Positions 1-9,443 of a stretch of DNA of 64,000 nucleotides are shown here, in pieces (within the stretch, counting starts at the first letter, position 1; every line of letters starts with the position of its first letter). The translations under genes were made by a program, and so were the position numbers. The DNA is from Choristoneura fumiferana (lineage: Eukaryota; Arthropoda; Insecta; Lepidoptera; Tortricidae): the NCBI RefSeq assembly GCF_025370935.1, contig NC_133477.1, forward strand, positions 1,982,065-2,046,064, written 5' to 3'. The notes under the pieces were generated by a model. The model was given only the letters and a program-made list of their open reading frames with translations, did not search any database and had not been told where the DNA came from.

Positions 1-164
1 AGTACAGTAGTAGGTACTTTTATTATCTTGATGTTGCCAGGGATCCAAGTAAAAATTTAAACGAGTATCCATCATAAAACTAAAGTACCAGGGTGACCGA
101 GCTTTGCTCGGGCTAAAACTCATATACCTACTAAGCGTTTACAGAGATAAGACCAAGCTACCAG

Positions 165-303
165 CGTCCACCAACGAGATACGGATGACCTGGTTAAAGC
201 CGCGGGTCACGGTGGATGCAGGCCGCTGCCAACCGAGCAACTGGAGGTCTATGGGGAGCCTATGTCCAACAGTGGTGTCCTACGGCTGAGCTGATGATGG
301 TGA
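165..303 (+). repeat. Degenerate 3'-end fragment of an RTE-type LINE
   Basis: This stretch resembles the 3' end of the RTE LINE found intact at 53301-56464: GACCTGGTTAAAG, GGTGGATGC, CCTATGTCCA and a closing GGCTGAGCTGATGATGG appear in the same order. It is a diverged, 5'-truncated copy with no usable reading frame. No target duplication is visible. Confidence 0.55.
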
Positions 304-404
304 AGACCAAGCTAGATCGATTTTCATCCCCGAAAACCCCTACATACAAATTTCATGGAAATCGTTTTAGCCGTTTCGGAGATCCCCGAAAATATTTATA
401 TATA

Positions 405-738
405 CGGGTGTGGCCTGTAATATAAGATAATTTAAACCATAGATCATACTTCTCAAACTGAACAACATTAGTTCAGCGACTTTTAAAAATAATTCGTTTT
501 TTAATTTTTATAACACTTTTAAGTTTATTCGAAGAAGCAATGTAAAGCAAAATGCTTGATGTTTGTAGCGTGACAGGCGCTGCAGTTGTGTTCTAGGATG
601 GCGTACATTGATAGCAGTATTTAATTTGTATGAAAAAGGAAAATGCAAAGACTCCATTATTTTTAAAAGTCGCTGAACTAATGTTTGACGAGGACGATCT
701 ATGTTTTAATTTTTTCCTCGTATTACAGGCCACACCCG
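405..738. mobile_element. Foldback MITE with ~90-bp inverted arms
   Basis: CGGGTGTGGCCTGTAATA on the left is matched in reverse complement by TATTACAGGCCACACCCG on the right. The complementarity continues inward, through GTTCAGCGACTTTTAAAA and its partner near 662-680. No ORF is present. The sequence after the right end (ACAAGAATTGCTCGTTT) recurs near 27902, so the host is itself repetitive. The superfamily is not assigned. Confidence 0.65.
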
Positions 739-1159
739 GTGTACATTATATACAAGAATTGCTCGTTTAAAAGTATTAGACAGATGAAGACTGTGGAGTG
801 GAATCATTTTTGGAAATTCCTGTGAGAGTTTTAATTCGACTGCCCGATCTAATGTTTAATGCAAGCAAAGTTACCGGTAAAGGCTGTATAGATAAAATGG
901 TTACTACAAACTTGCCTGACATAACAAATCACGGCAACAGAACCGGACATTAAGCGCCACAATCAAGGAAGGAAAATTCAAAGAAAACTGTGCCAAAGTT
1001 CCGACGAAATACTACCTTTTCAACTCATTTTCATATTTCGAGTTATCGGTTGAGCAAAACAAATCCACAACTCACCGTAATACCCGTGCAGCGGGTGCAG
1101 TTTGCGAGAGCCACTGGGAATGGCAATGGATTATCTTTTGCTCTTCTAGCTAGTAGTTT

Positions 1160-1311
1160 TNGGTGAAGAAAACATCGTGAGGACCTGCACAAATCTGCGA
1201 AGCAATTCAATGGTGCGTGTTGAAATTCCCAATCCGCACTGGGCCCGCGTGGAACTATGCCCAAGCCCTCTTGTTCTGAGGAGCCTGTCCCAGCAGTGGG
1301 ACGTATATAGG
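1160..1311 (+). mobile_element. SINE family A, 5'-truncated copy
   Basis: It matches the 3' half of the family-A SINE seen at 39161-39478, from GGTGAAGAAAACATCGTGAGG to CAGCAGTGGGACGTATATAGG. The tRNA-like head is missing and there are several single-base deletions. One base (1161) is N. Confidence 0.75.
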
Positions 1312-1525
1312 TATCAGCTGAAACAATCGTTAGTGATAATGTAGTTACTTATAAAGAAGTTTTGCAAATATGCCTTTTACAATGCAAGTTCATCTGAGCT
1401 AGAAGAAATATGGCGCAAGCTTTTGTTCACGAACTAGAAGTAGAAGCAGTTCAGCTGTTATAACAACTTTTTATAGTTCAGTATAAGCAAAGTTGTGTGG
1501 TTTATGCTTGGTTTATGTTATGTTA

Positions 1526-1660
1526 CAGTCACCAGCATTAATATCTGCCACAGCGGAGCGTGCAAAAATATTTGACACGTCCTTCCGGCCTTAGATAGAG
1601 TCGTATCAGATGTTTATGCACGCTTGTATTGTGTCAGATATTGCATGGTGCTGGTGACTG
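1526..1660. mobile_element. CAGTCACC-terminated MITE (Tc1/mariner-type)
   Basis: Inverted ends CAGTCACCAGCA...TGCTGGTGACTG are flanked by TA on both sides (1524-1525 and 1661-1662). The copy is 135 bp and non-coding. The same family recurs at 28159-29234, and a left-end fragment is at about 48793. TA duplication is typical of the Tc1/mariner superfamily; the family name is inferred. Confidence 0.7.
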
Positions 1661-1770
1661 TACAAGGTGTGCACTGGCCCTTAGGGAACTTTTAAGCACT
1701 TATACTTACTGTAGGAGTCTGTTGTTTTCATTGACTGTACTTATTTTAACTCATGAGATACCATGGAACG

Positions 1771-2058
1771 TTTTTTTTTTTTTTTTTTTATTCAACTGGA
1801 TGGCAAACGAGTAAGTGGGTCTCCTGATGGTAAGAGATCACCACCGCCCATAAACATCTGCAACACCAGGGGTATTGCAGATGCGTTGCCAACCTAGAGG
1901 TCTAAGATGGGATACCTCAAGTGCCAGTAATTTCACGGCTGTCTTACTCTCCACGCCGAAACACAACAGTGCAAGCACTGCTGCTTCACGGCAGGATTAG
2001 CGAGCAAGATGGTGGTAGAAATCCGGGCGGACCTTGCAAAAGGTTCTACCACCTGCAA
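1771..2058 (-). mobile_element. Poly(A)-tailed retroposon family B, full copy
   Basis: Read on the minus strand, it begins TTGCAGGTGGTAGAACC, runs about 270 bp and ends in a 19-base A run (the T run at 1771-1789). Other copies at 15072, 31475, 52429 and 60994 start at the same 5' point, which favours a SINE over random LINE truncation. Its driving LINE is unknown. Confidence 0.7.
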
Positions 2059-2302
2059 ACCACCACCACCTGCTTTTCGAAGGAAAAGTCATTACGATTT
2101 TCCTTGTTAATTAATGCGATGTCGCTATGACGTTTACTGTGAAATGGTTCTATGATGGCTCATGTATTAAAGTCCTTGACCGTACATAACTGATGAGTGA
2201 TGATGCGGTTGCTGCAACTGTCGCGATAACGTCTGTCCACCTAGTGGGAGGCTTGCCAACGCTTTCTACATAAGTCTTCCTAAATATCATTATAATTCAT
2301 TT

Positions 2303-2470
2303 TTAACCCCCGACGCAGGAAGAGGGGTGTTATAAGTTTGACCGCTATGTGTGTCCGTGTGTGTGTCTGTGGCACCGTAGCTCTTAAACGGGTGACCGAT
2401 TTGAATGCGCTTTTTTATTTGAAATCAGGTTTTCTAGCGATGGTTCTTGTTTTTAAGCACACTTTTTGTT
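2303..2470 (+). repeat. AACCCCCGAC repeat (family D), partial
   Basis: It shares AACCCCCGACGC, GGGGTGTTATAAGTTTGACC and a GTGTGTCTGT tract with the complete copy at 61540-61756. The right terminal repeat is missing here. Non-coding. Confidence 0.6.
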
Positions 2471-4560
2471 ACCAATTTTTTTTTGCTCCATACCGTGCCT
2501 AGTTATCTATAACTAAATAGGAGGGAGGATAGAAGACTTTAAAACCCTCACGAGCGAAGGAGGAGAATACCTTATAAAATGTAAATTTAAGCTAGATATT
2601 TATTTAAGACTACACAAAAAGTTGTCAATTTTCAGTTCTCCACTTAGAATGTATATTTTTCATTTCTCATGCTCTAAAAGTAGGTCACTATAGTCTTAAA
2701 AGGCTGGAGTAAAGTGAGTACTTTAGTCCCTAGGGAGTAAAAGTAGTTAATTTTCATTTACTTCAAGTGACTTAGATAAACTCAAACAGCCAATACTTGC
2801 TTAGTTTTTGGCATAAAATGAGATTGTGTGTGGACCATTTTCACGAAGAAAATGTTACGTGATTAGTCTACGTGGTCTTAGTTCTATGCTTTTTCCGCAT
2901 AGAAGGTGGCGCTATTCTATTTATTCCAGTTTGTGTATAGACTATTTCACCGATGCGATTTTGTTTTATCTGTGTATGGTTGGAAAAAATACTCACTACC
3001 GCGAAAACTTTGAAATTGTTGTAGAGCAAATCATAAGCGATTAATGAGCGAGAAAAAATAGAGTTTTCACCTCGATAAAGTCAATATAAAGCCACGGATA
3101 AATAGACACTCTCGTTAAAGCTCGGGTGGCTAACCACCTCGGGTACATATTGGCTTATTTTAGTCCCTCGATAAAAATATACTATTGACTTTTGACTTCA
3201 AAAGATACAGCATAGAATCCCTCCACACTTAGAATATGTATGTTTGTATGAAAAGCACTTCAAGGAGGAATTACATTTCCACGAAGACTCAGTCAGGGTT
3301 ATCTTTTCATGAAATACGGGGAAACTTGACATATAAAATGTATGTATGTATTGTTGCCCTCCACCAAAGGGGTTGGATCCTTTAAATCAAGTACGAAGTC
3401 GTTTGGGCTTTAGGGAGGAGCATATATCTGTAATCGATATCGGTGTATGAATATAATAACATATGGCGTTGAAAACGACTAATCTAAATTATATGAAGCG
3501 TTGTGGGTAAGTAATACGAGATATAAGAACTTATTATATAATATTCATAATATATACGCTCACTTTATATAAACTCGTTAAGTGAACGTACTAATGAACT
3601 TAAAGCATAATTTTAAAATATCTAATTTTGTAAGGTATAACATTGTTTATATATTTTATAATATCGATTGATATAACGATCAAAGCGTATAATGATCATA
3701 ACACCTAAGAATTAAAACTTATAATTCGTTAAAAACTGATAAAGCAAACAATAAAGCAAGCTATTAATTTTTTCGGCTCTGTTACAAAAAAAAAACTTAA
3801 CATCGAAGGCTAAAGCGGGAGCTACACTACGCTTCGCTCCCACCTTAGCCTTCTGAACCTAACCTATCCAAGTCGCTTCTGCACAGTTTCGTCTCGCTCA
3901 CCGCCACATAATTTAGCATTTACACATATTATTATATATTATGAGTGATATACCTAATGTATGAAATGTTTTAAGAAATTAGTCCATATAAATCTTCTAC
4001 AAATTGAAGTTATATAAAAATACGTTATATAATTTAAGCGATATACGTAAAAAAAATACTTTTTGTTGTTATAGCTAACGTTCATTATATCTTGTGAACG
4101 TTATTAATTAATATGACATTAGATATTTTGTAGTTATCGCTCGTGCTCGTGGGACGCACCTAAGCGTTATACACTGACAAATTCAGACGCCTAAACTGTG
4201 CTATTATTTTATGTTGGGCTAAGTCATCATACTTGGTTTCTAATTCTACACTCGTCATTTGTCCTTATCAGTTGCACTTCGTCGTTTTTAAAAGAAAATA
4301 GACTGTCAGAAAAACGGCTAACTAGTATTTAATTATTTAAATAATATGCAACCACGCTATGAAATTTAATTGGCATAATTATGATGAATTTGTATACTTT
4401 GACACAGGGCACAGTAAAAAGAGATTTAAGAAAATAAACAGATTTTTTTTAAAGACAAAATTCAATCTCGTTTAAAGTATAGTATAATGGAGGAGATCTA
4501 GACCTGTGGCAGTGTTATATAATGCTCTGACGTTCGCGGAATAATAATACTGTTTTTTTC
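2471..4560. other. Unassigned AT-rich stretch, no gene seen
   Basis: No coding region can be supported in these 2.1 kb. From 3400 to 4140 the sequence is very AT-rich, with many short ATATA words. A small hairpin at 3808-3856 pairs GAAGGCTAAAGCGGGAG with CTCCCACCTTAGCCTTC around TACACTACGCTTCG. The open frames here are short and show no domain. Confidence 0.5.
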
Positions 4561-4564
4561 TGCA

Positions 4565-5045
4565 TCAAAAATACAAACTGAGACATAGATGCACAGAAAA
4601 ACCAGAAAAATAGACCAGCGCTGGGAATCGAACCCAGGTCCTCAGCAATCCGTGCTGCGTGCTATAACCCCTATACCACCGCTGGACACGATTTTCTCCT
4701 ATGCACACATATTTCAGGTTGCTTTTTTTACTACGCTACTTAAGCAGCAGCACTAGCGACATCTATGTTTCGCTCTTATCGAGAGACGTCACATTCTTTT
4801 GGGACTAACCGCTCACCCAGACAAGAGATATCGCTACTAAGCAATCAAATTATGATTGGTTTTTGGAGTCTTTTGTATTTTTTATTTCAACTCCAAATTC
4901 GTTACTTTTACGGGTAGGTATCCCGTGAAACCATGGTTTTTTTTTTTTGGTTTATGGTTTCACGGAATACCCGTCATACCCGTAAAAGTAAAGAATTTGG
5001 AGTTGAAATAAAAAATGCAAAAAGACTCCAAAAACCAATCATAAT
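4565..5045 (-). mobile_element. SINE family E with an inverted copy of its tail
   Basis: On the minus strand a tRNA-like head (A-box-like GGTGGTATAGGGG, B box GGGTTCGATTCCC) at about 4615-4685 precedes a tail ending TTTACGGGTA...CCCG. A second copy of the tail (4944-5045) follows in the opposite orientation, so 4855-4935 and 4953-5040 form a head-to-head palindrome around a T run at 4934-4947. Similar foldbacks of this family occur at 24816 and 59495. Confidence 0.65.
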
Positions 5046-5390
5046 TTTTTTCTGTCACACACATAGGTAAAAAGTTAAATTGGATACCAGGAAACGGTAG
5101 AAAATGGTTCGCAAAAGAAATCACATGACAATACAATATTACCTACGTATTAAACAAATGGAAATGAGCGAATTACGTAAATCTTTTAAAGCAAACCCAC
5201 AAGCGACGTAAACCACCGAAGTAATCATAGATAATCAGCTTACAAAGTTCAAACAAATTGGTCCATAACTTATATCCAAACTAATACCAACTTCAGTGGA
5301 TTAGCCCTGGTAATTCCTATATATTATTTTACTAACTTGAGTAGATAACAAAATAAATGTAGCATCCGACTATCTCTAAAATTATAGCTA

Positions 5391-5925
5391 ACTAGCTGTT
5401 GCCCGCGACTCCGTACGCATCACGGAAGAATAAAAACAAGTGGAAGTGCTATGTAGGTGCAGCGTGCGTGCCACAAGTAAGCGGTGGTACGCTTACTCGA
5501 TGCCAGTCGTGTTCAACATTGCGTAGAGTATGACCACGTTTAGTAGAGTCGCGACATTCCTTGTTTTACAGTAATTATGCCGTATTACTCAATTCTGGAA
5601 TGTAAAAATGATAGCAGGAAAAAAAACTTACTAATGGAGGATTACCTACGTCATCGAGTAAGCGTACCGCCGCTTACCTGTGGCACGCACGCTGCACCTA
5701 CATAGCACTTCCACTTGTTTTTATTCTTCCGTGGTACGTATAGAATAGAATTCGTTTATTTTGTCGCGAGAACTATGCAATTTTCATGGATAACAACTAT
5801 CTTTATGTCCTTCCCTGGAACTCAAACTTCAGCCGAATTTTATTTAAATCGGTTCAGCGGTTTAGACGTGATGAGGTCTAACAAACAAACAGACTTAAAA
5901 ACTTTCGCATTTATAATATCCACTA
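5391..5925 (-). mobile_element. Helitron-like lepidopteran repeat interrupted by a MITE
   Basis: It begins CTAGCTGTTGCCCGCGACTCCG and ends near CGCATTTATAATAT, the reverse complement of the ATATTATAAATGCG...CTAG repeat common in Lepidoptera. A Helitron assignment (no target duplication, CTAG-type 3' end) is family knowledge, not proved here. The repeat is split by the insertion at 5421-5733. Confidence 0.5.
5421..5733. mobile_element. hAT-type MITE with 8-bp target duplication
   Basis: This 313-bp foldback element has about 80-bp arms beginning CACGGAAGAATAAAAACAAG. It is flanked by GTACGCAT (5413-5420) and GTACGTAT (5734-5741), an 8-bp duplication with one mismatch. Eight-base duplications are typical of hAT elements. 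No ORF is present. The host repeat resumes cleanly on both sides. Confidence 0.75.
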
Positions 5926-6217
5926 AATTCGGCACATGAAATAATTGAAATTCCAGAACTTTACTAAATTGCGTATATTTTGAAAAATTACCATCGTTTA
6001 TTTTATAAACGTTGCATATAACAATCTACACCAATTTTTATGTTAATGATCATAGTGGGCTTATATTATGTTGTGTGTGTTACGGTGTTCGAATTGATTA
6101 ACGTCTTAAATTATCTAAGGTTATGCAGTTAAGTAGTATTCGAGTTCATTGTTTGTTATTTATTTATTATTGTAATAAGTTTTTGGTAAATATTTCATTT
6201 TAATTTAAGCATTTTAT

Positions 6218-6552
6218 TGACTGTACTTGTATTGTCACCCAAATACATTCGCTTACCAAATTTCAAGTCGATGCCATTAACCGTTGAAGAGTTCCGTCCT
6301 GTGGAGGCGATCCTGGCTGGAGTACCAAGATGTCACTACCAGATTATTGTATTAATGAATTAAAAGAATTTCTTAGCTCGCGGGTGATCAAAGAAATTCT
6401 TTTACCTCATTGATATGGATCTCCGCAAAGTAACGCTGATTCAATAAATTAGATTATTGTATTGTCACGCAATTTACATAAAAGTATACCAAATTTCAAG
6501 TCAACAAACTACTGGAAGTTGGTCGAATTTAACTTGCAAGATGTGATTACAG
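6218..6552 (+). repeat. Dispersed repeat family F
   Basis: It contains GACTGTACTTGTATTGTCACC, AAATTTCAAGTCGATGCCA, CACTACCAGATTATTGTATTG and a closing GACAGAC-rich run. Related copies lie at 31066-31257, 35372-35625 (reverse) and 41262-41540. It is non-coding and the transposon class is unknown. This copy carries an internal insertion around 6350-6450. Confidence 0.55.
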
Positions 6553-6760
6553 ACAGACTGATAGACAGACAGATAGACAACGGGAACGGGACAGGTGGAA
6601 CTAAATAAAAGCTCGTAAAATGTATGCAGTCCTGATATGGTTCCAATGGAAGCCTAGCGCCGCTCGCTGATTTGGGACCATTTCGTGACCATGATACGTT
6701 TTTCTTAATTTTCTTTTTTGTAATTATCACGAATAGATATTTTTTCTTTCTTTCTTACAG

Positions 6761-6797
6761 AGCGGAGGAGCTGCTTGACACAATTGTTACCATAGAC
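6761..6797 (+). CDS. Possible last exon of a host gene, 5' part, split by an LTR element
   Basis: A strong 3' splice site (pyrimidine tract 6740-6757, then ACAG ending at 6760) precedes a frame reading AEELLDTIVTID up to the retrotransposon. The frame picks up again after the 3' target duplication at 13404. The upstream exons were not recognised in the window. One other frame (ERRSCLTQLLP, then stop) is also briefly open, so the frame is not certain. No protein family is recognised. Confidence 0.35.
6794..6797. repeat. Target-site duplication AGAC, 5' copy
   Basis: AGAC directly before the 5' LTR matches AGAC at 13400-13403 directly after the 3' LTR. A 4-bp duplication is usual for Ty3/gypsy integrases and fixes both ends of the element. 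Confidence 0.8.
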
Positions 6798-7548
6798 TGA
6801 TAAGGTATTAATACTGTCGTATGGTCAAACGTTCAACTTAGTTGTTGTCATATTGAGAAATAAAAAGTCTTTGTTTATGTCTATCATTTGTCTGACATAC
6901 CGCAATTAAGAATTTCGAGGGTACACACACATCCACTCTTTTGATGTTTTTTTTCGGGTAGATAGACTCTCGGTGCGGTGACCCTTGAGATATTAACACG
7001 GACTAAGAAAAGTGAAAGGATTAGAGTAAGATGTCTTGTTATTAAAAGACATCAATTTATTGTCATATTTTTTAGCAATTTGAAACTACAGCAATTTATG
7101 TTTACCAGACTCATAGTGCAATAATACCACTTTAGTACTCTAATTCATAGTGAGTGTTTCAAGGCAGAGAAAGGGGTAAGTCTAGTATGTAAGCAAGCGT
7201 CAAGCAAGATAGAAACATCAAATTTAAACAATGTCAGATATTATTATGGACATGAACATTAGCTTAACTTGTAATTTATGTCTCGATTTTAGCTTGACGA
7301 AACGCCCTTTCTTGTGAGGAAATTGACTAACCACGGTCAATTACTCTGAAGCTCGACTGGAGCTAGCCGCAGTGCTGGGATAGGCAGGATCCTGGTTCAT
7401 CATTACCGAACTCCTCCTGGCGCCCTACTTTAATCTTAAGTCTAATATTAAGTACTATAATTAAGTCTAGAATTACGTTTTGATAATATACCCTCTGTCT
7501 CGGTTAAGGATAGTTTCATTTAATGCACATAGCTTGCAAACCTTAACA
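6798..7548 (+). repeat. 5' LTR of the gypsy element (751 bp)
   Basis: It begins TGATAAGGTATTAATAC and ends CCTTAACA, with the usual TG...CA termini. It pairs with 12651-13399. The visible differences are small: a few short indels in AT-rich spots and one substitution in a T run. AATAAA at 6859-6864 is a possible polyadenylation signal. Confidence 0.9.
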
Positions 7549-7549
7549 A

Positions 7550-7562
7550 TGACGCCCAACGT
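7550..7562 (+). promoter_or_regulatory. Primer-binding site, tRNA-Lys-like
   Basis: TGACGCCCAACGT lies one base after the 5' LTR. It fits the 3' end of insect tRNA-Lys, known as the primer of several gypsy elements, except that the expected TGG opening is TGA here. The mismatch falls opposite the tRNA's CCA end. Confidence 0.65.
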
Positions 7563-7977
7563 AAAAACCAATAATTAAGGTGTCAAAAGCTTTTTTAATT
7601 TTTCTTGTGTTCATAAATAATAATAAAAAAAAAAACTTACATGAAACAGGTTTGCGTATTCTCGTTTAAGGGTTTTTTGAGGGGTATTGTAAGTTTAAAA
7701 CATAAATGTGTAACTGCTTTGTTTTTAAAAAAAAAAAAGTTATTTTAGTTAGATAACTCACAATTTCAATTTTTTTTATTGTTTTTTTTATTGCTTTTCG
7801 CGCATTTTGTCTCTTCACTGTGTATCTTGGGTCGCAATCAATGGTATTGGTTGAGGACGGTACAGTCTGTGTGAAAACAACATATTCAACGGTGATTTGT
7901 GCGCTGTTAGGTACTTCTCGTGTTATTTAATAATTTAGTTTTGTTTGTTTGTTACATTAACTTTTATTTCCTGTAAA

Positions 7978-9443
7978 ATGGACCCGAATTACCTTTTAAA
8001 AGATGAACTTGAATTCGAACTTTCGAGTCGTGGTGTTAATATTAAGAGCGGTGTACCGATTATGAAAAATATACTGAAAGATTTATTGGCTCGGGAGGTA
8101 TCGGGAGAGGCTGAGCAAGTGCGAAATACCCTCAAACTTCAACCACCAATATGTCAGCAGAGTTTAACGTTTGCTCAACGAAGCTCAACATGTTATCCAC
8201 ATATATTTCCGAAATAACTGGTAGACCTGATAGGCATTTATTTAAGCGTTTGGTATCCCGGCTTTACCATGTCATGAACCGCTTGAACTTGGTTATTCCA
8301 ACGTCAGAATCGGAGGGCAAAACAAGAGATGCATTGTTGCAACAGAGCAGAACGTTATTAGAAACGTTGGAGAGTCAAGACGATGCGGCAGACAGTGAAG
8401 TACTGACTGTGAGGATAGAAAGATCCTACAAGAATCTTTGGAGAAGTAGGGCTTCAGTTGATTAAGGAATTGGACCAGGTAAAGCAGAGCACTTCAGGGC
8501 ATGGCAAGGAAAATAGTACAGAAAACATTGAACAGCTTGACTTCGACGACCAGCAGTTTGAAAAAGACTTAGGTGGCGGTAGCAAGCCAAAATTACAGCA
8601 TATACCTCGGTCCTCGACATTTGATAACGATATGCAAAGACATAAATTAGTACCTATTGCGAAATGGGGTGTTAAGTTTACAGGTAAAGTTAGTGTTAAT
8701 GCTTTTATAAAGGGTAATGGAGCTAAAAGAGGCAAGAAACGCTGTGGATGAGGATCTGTGGCGTTGTGCAATTGATTTTTTCGAAGGAGAAGCGTTGGTG
8801 TGGTACAGGGCTAACCGGGAATATGTCACTAATTGGGCAGAACTTGTGACATTGTTGCAGCGCACGTTTCAGAGCCCGTTTTACCAGGAAGAGTTGTTAA
8901 TGGAGATTAAAGCCAGAACTCAAGGCAAACATGAGTCTGTTACTATATATATTTCTATTATGCAAAATATGTTCAAGAGGCTCCCACATAAACTGTCAGA
9001 ACAGGAAAAAATTCTTATAATTTTAAAAAATATCCAGCCATATTATCAACGTGCGGTCTGTAGAGATTATTTTCCTTCCATAGCAGATTTAATAAACGTA
9101 CTTAGAATAGTAGAGAGAGAACTAAAGTTAATTGCGAGAAATTTGAGGAACCAAAATCACAGAAAAATTTGCTAGAACCTGATTTAGCTTACAAACCTGT
9201 CGCAGAAATTGCGTCATTTGATCACAGGGTAGTCAGAAAGGGCGGAAGTAAAGATAACAACACGGCAACAGGCACCACTAGACGGTGCTGGAACTGTCGA
9301 GAGATGGGGCATCTATTTAGAGAGTGTGTTCTGCCAAAAAACGGTTGTTCTGTTTCCGATGCGGGAAATTTGGAACCACCTCAAAGGATTGCAATTGTGC
9401 CAAGACGGGAAACGCTCTAGGGGAAGGCTCAAATCATGCCTAG
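7978..9443 (+). pseudogene. gag of the gypsy element, frameshifted
   Basis: The reading starts at MDPNYLLKDELEF (7978) and can be followed only by changing frame repeatedly: segments 7978-8217, about 8190-8450, 8458-8751, 8717-9175 and 9169-9345. The 8717-9175 segment holds the capsid-like core (ALVWYRAN...LLMEIKARTQG). A zinc knuckle CWNCREMGHLFREC (CX2CX4HX4C) lies at 9286-9327. A second knuckle in another frame at 9351-9392 reads CFRCGKFGTTSKDC, with Thr in place of His. That frame stops at 9441-9443. Gag would assemble the particle and bind RNA. Confidence 0.75.

Noticed and set aside
4615..4690. tRNA-like sequence with A and B boxes, also at 25112, 47480, 49388 and 59695
   Set aside because: All copies share the same non-tRNA tails and stems are imperfect; these are SINE heads, not tRNA genes.
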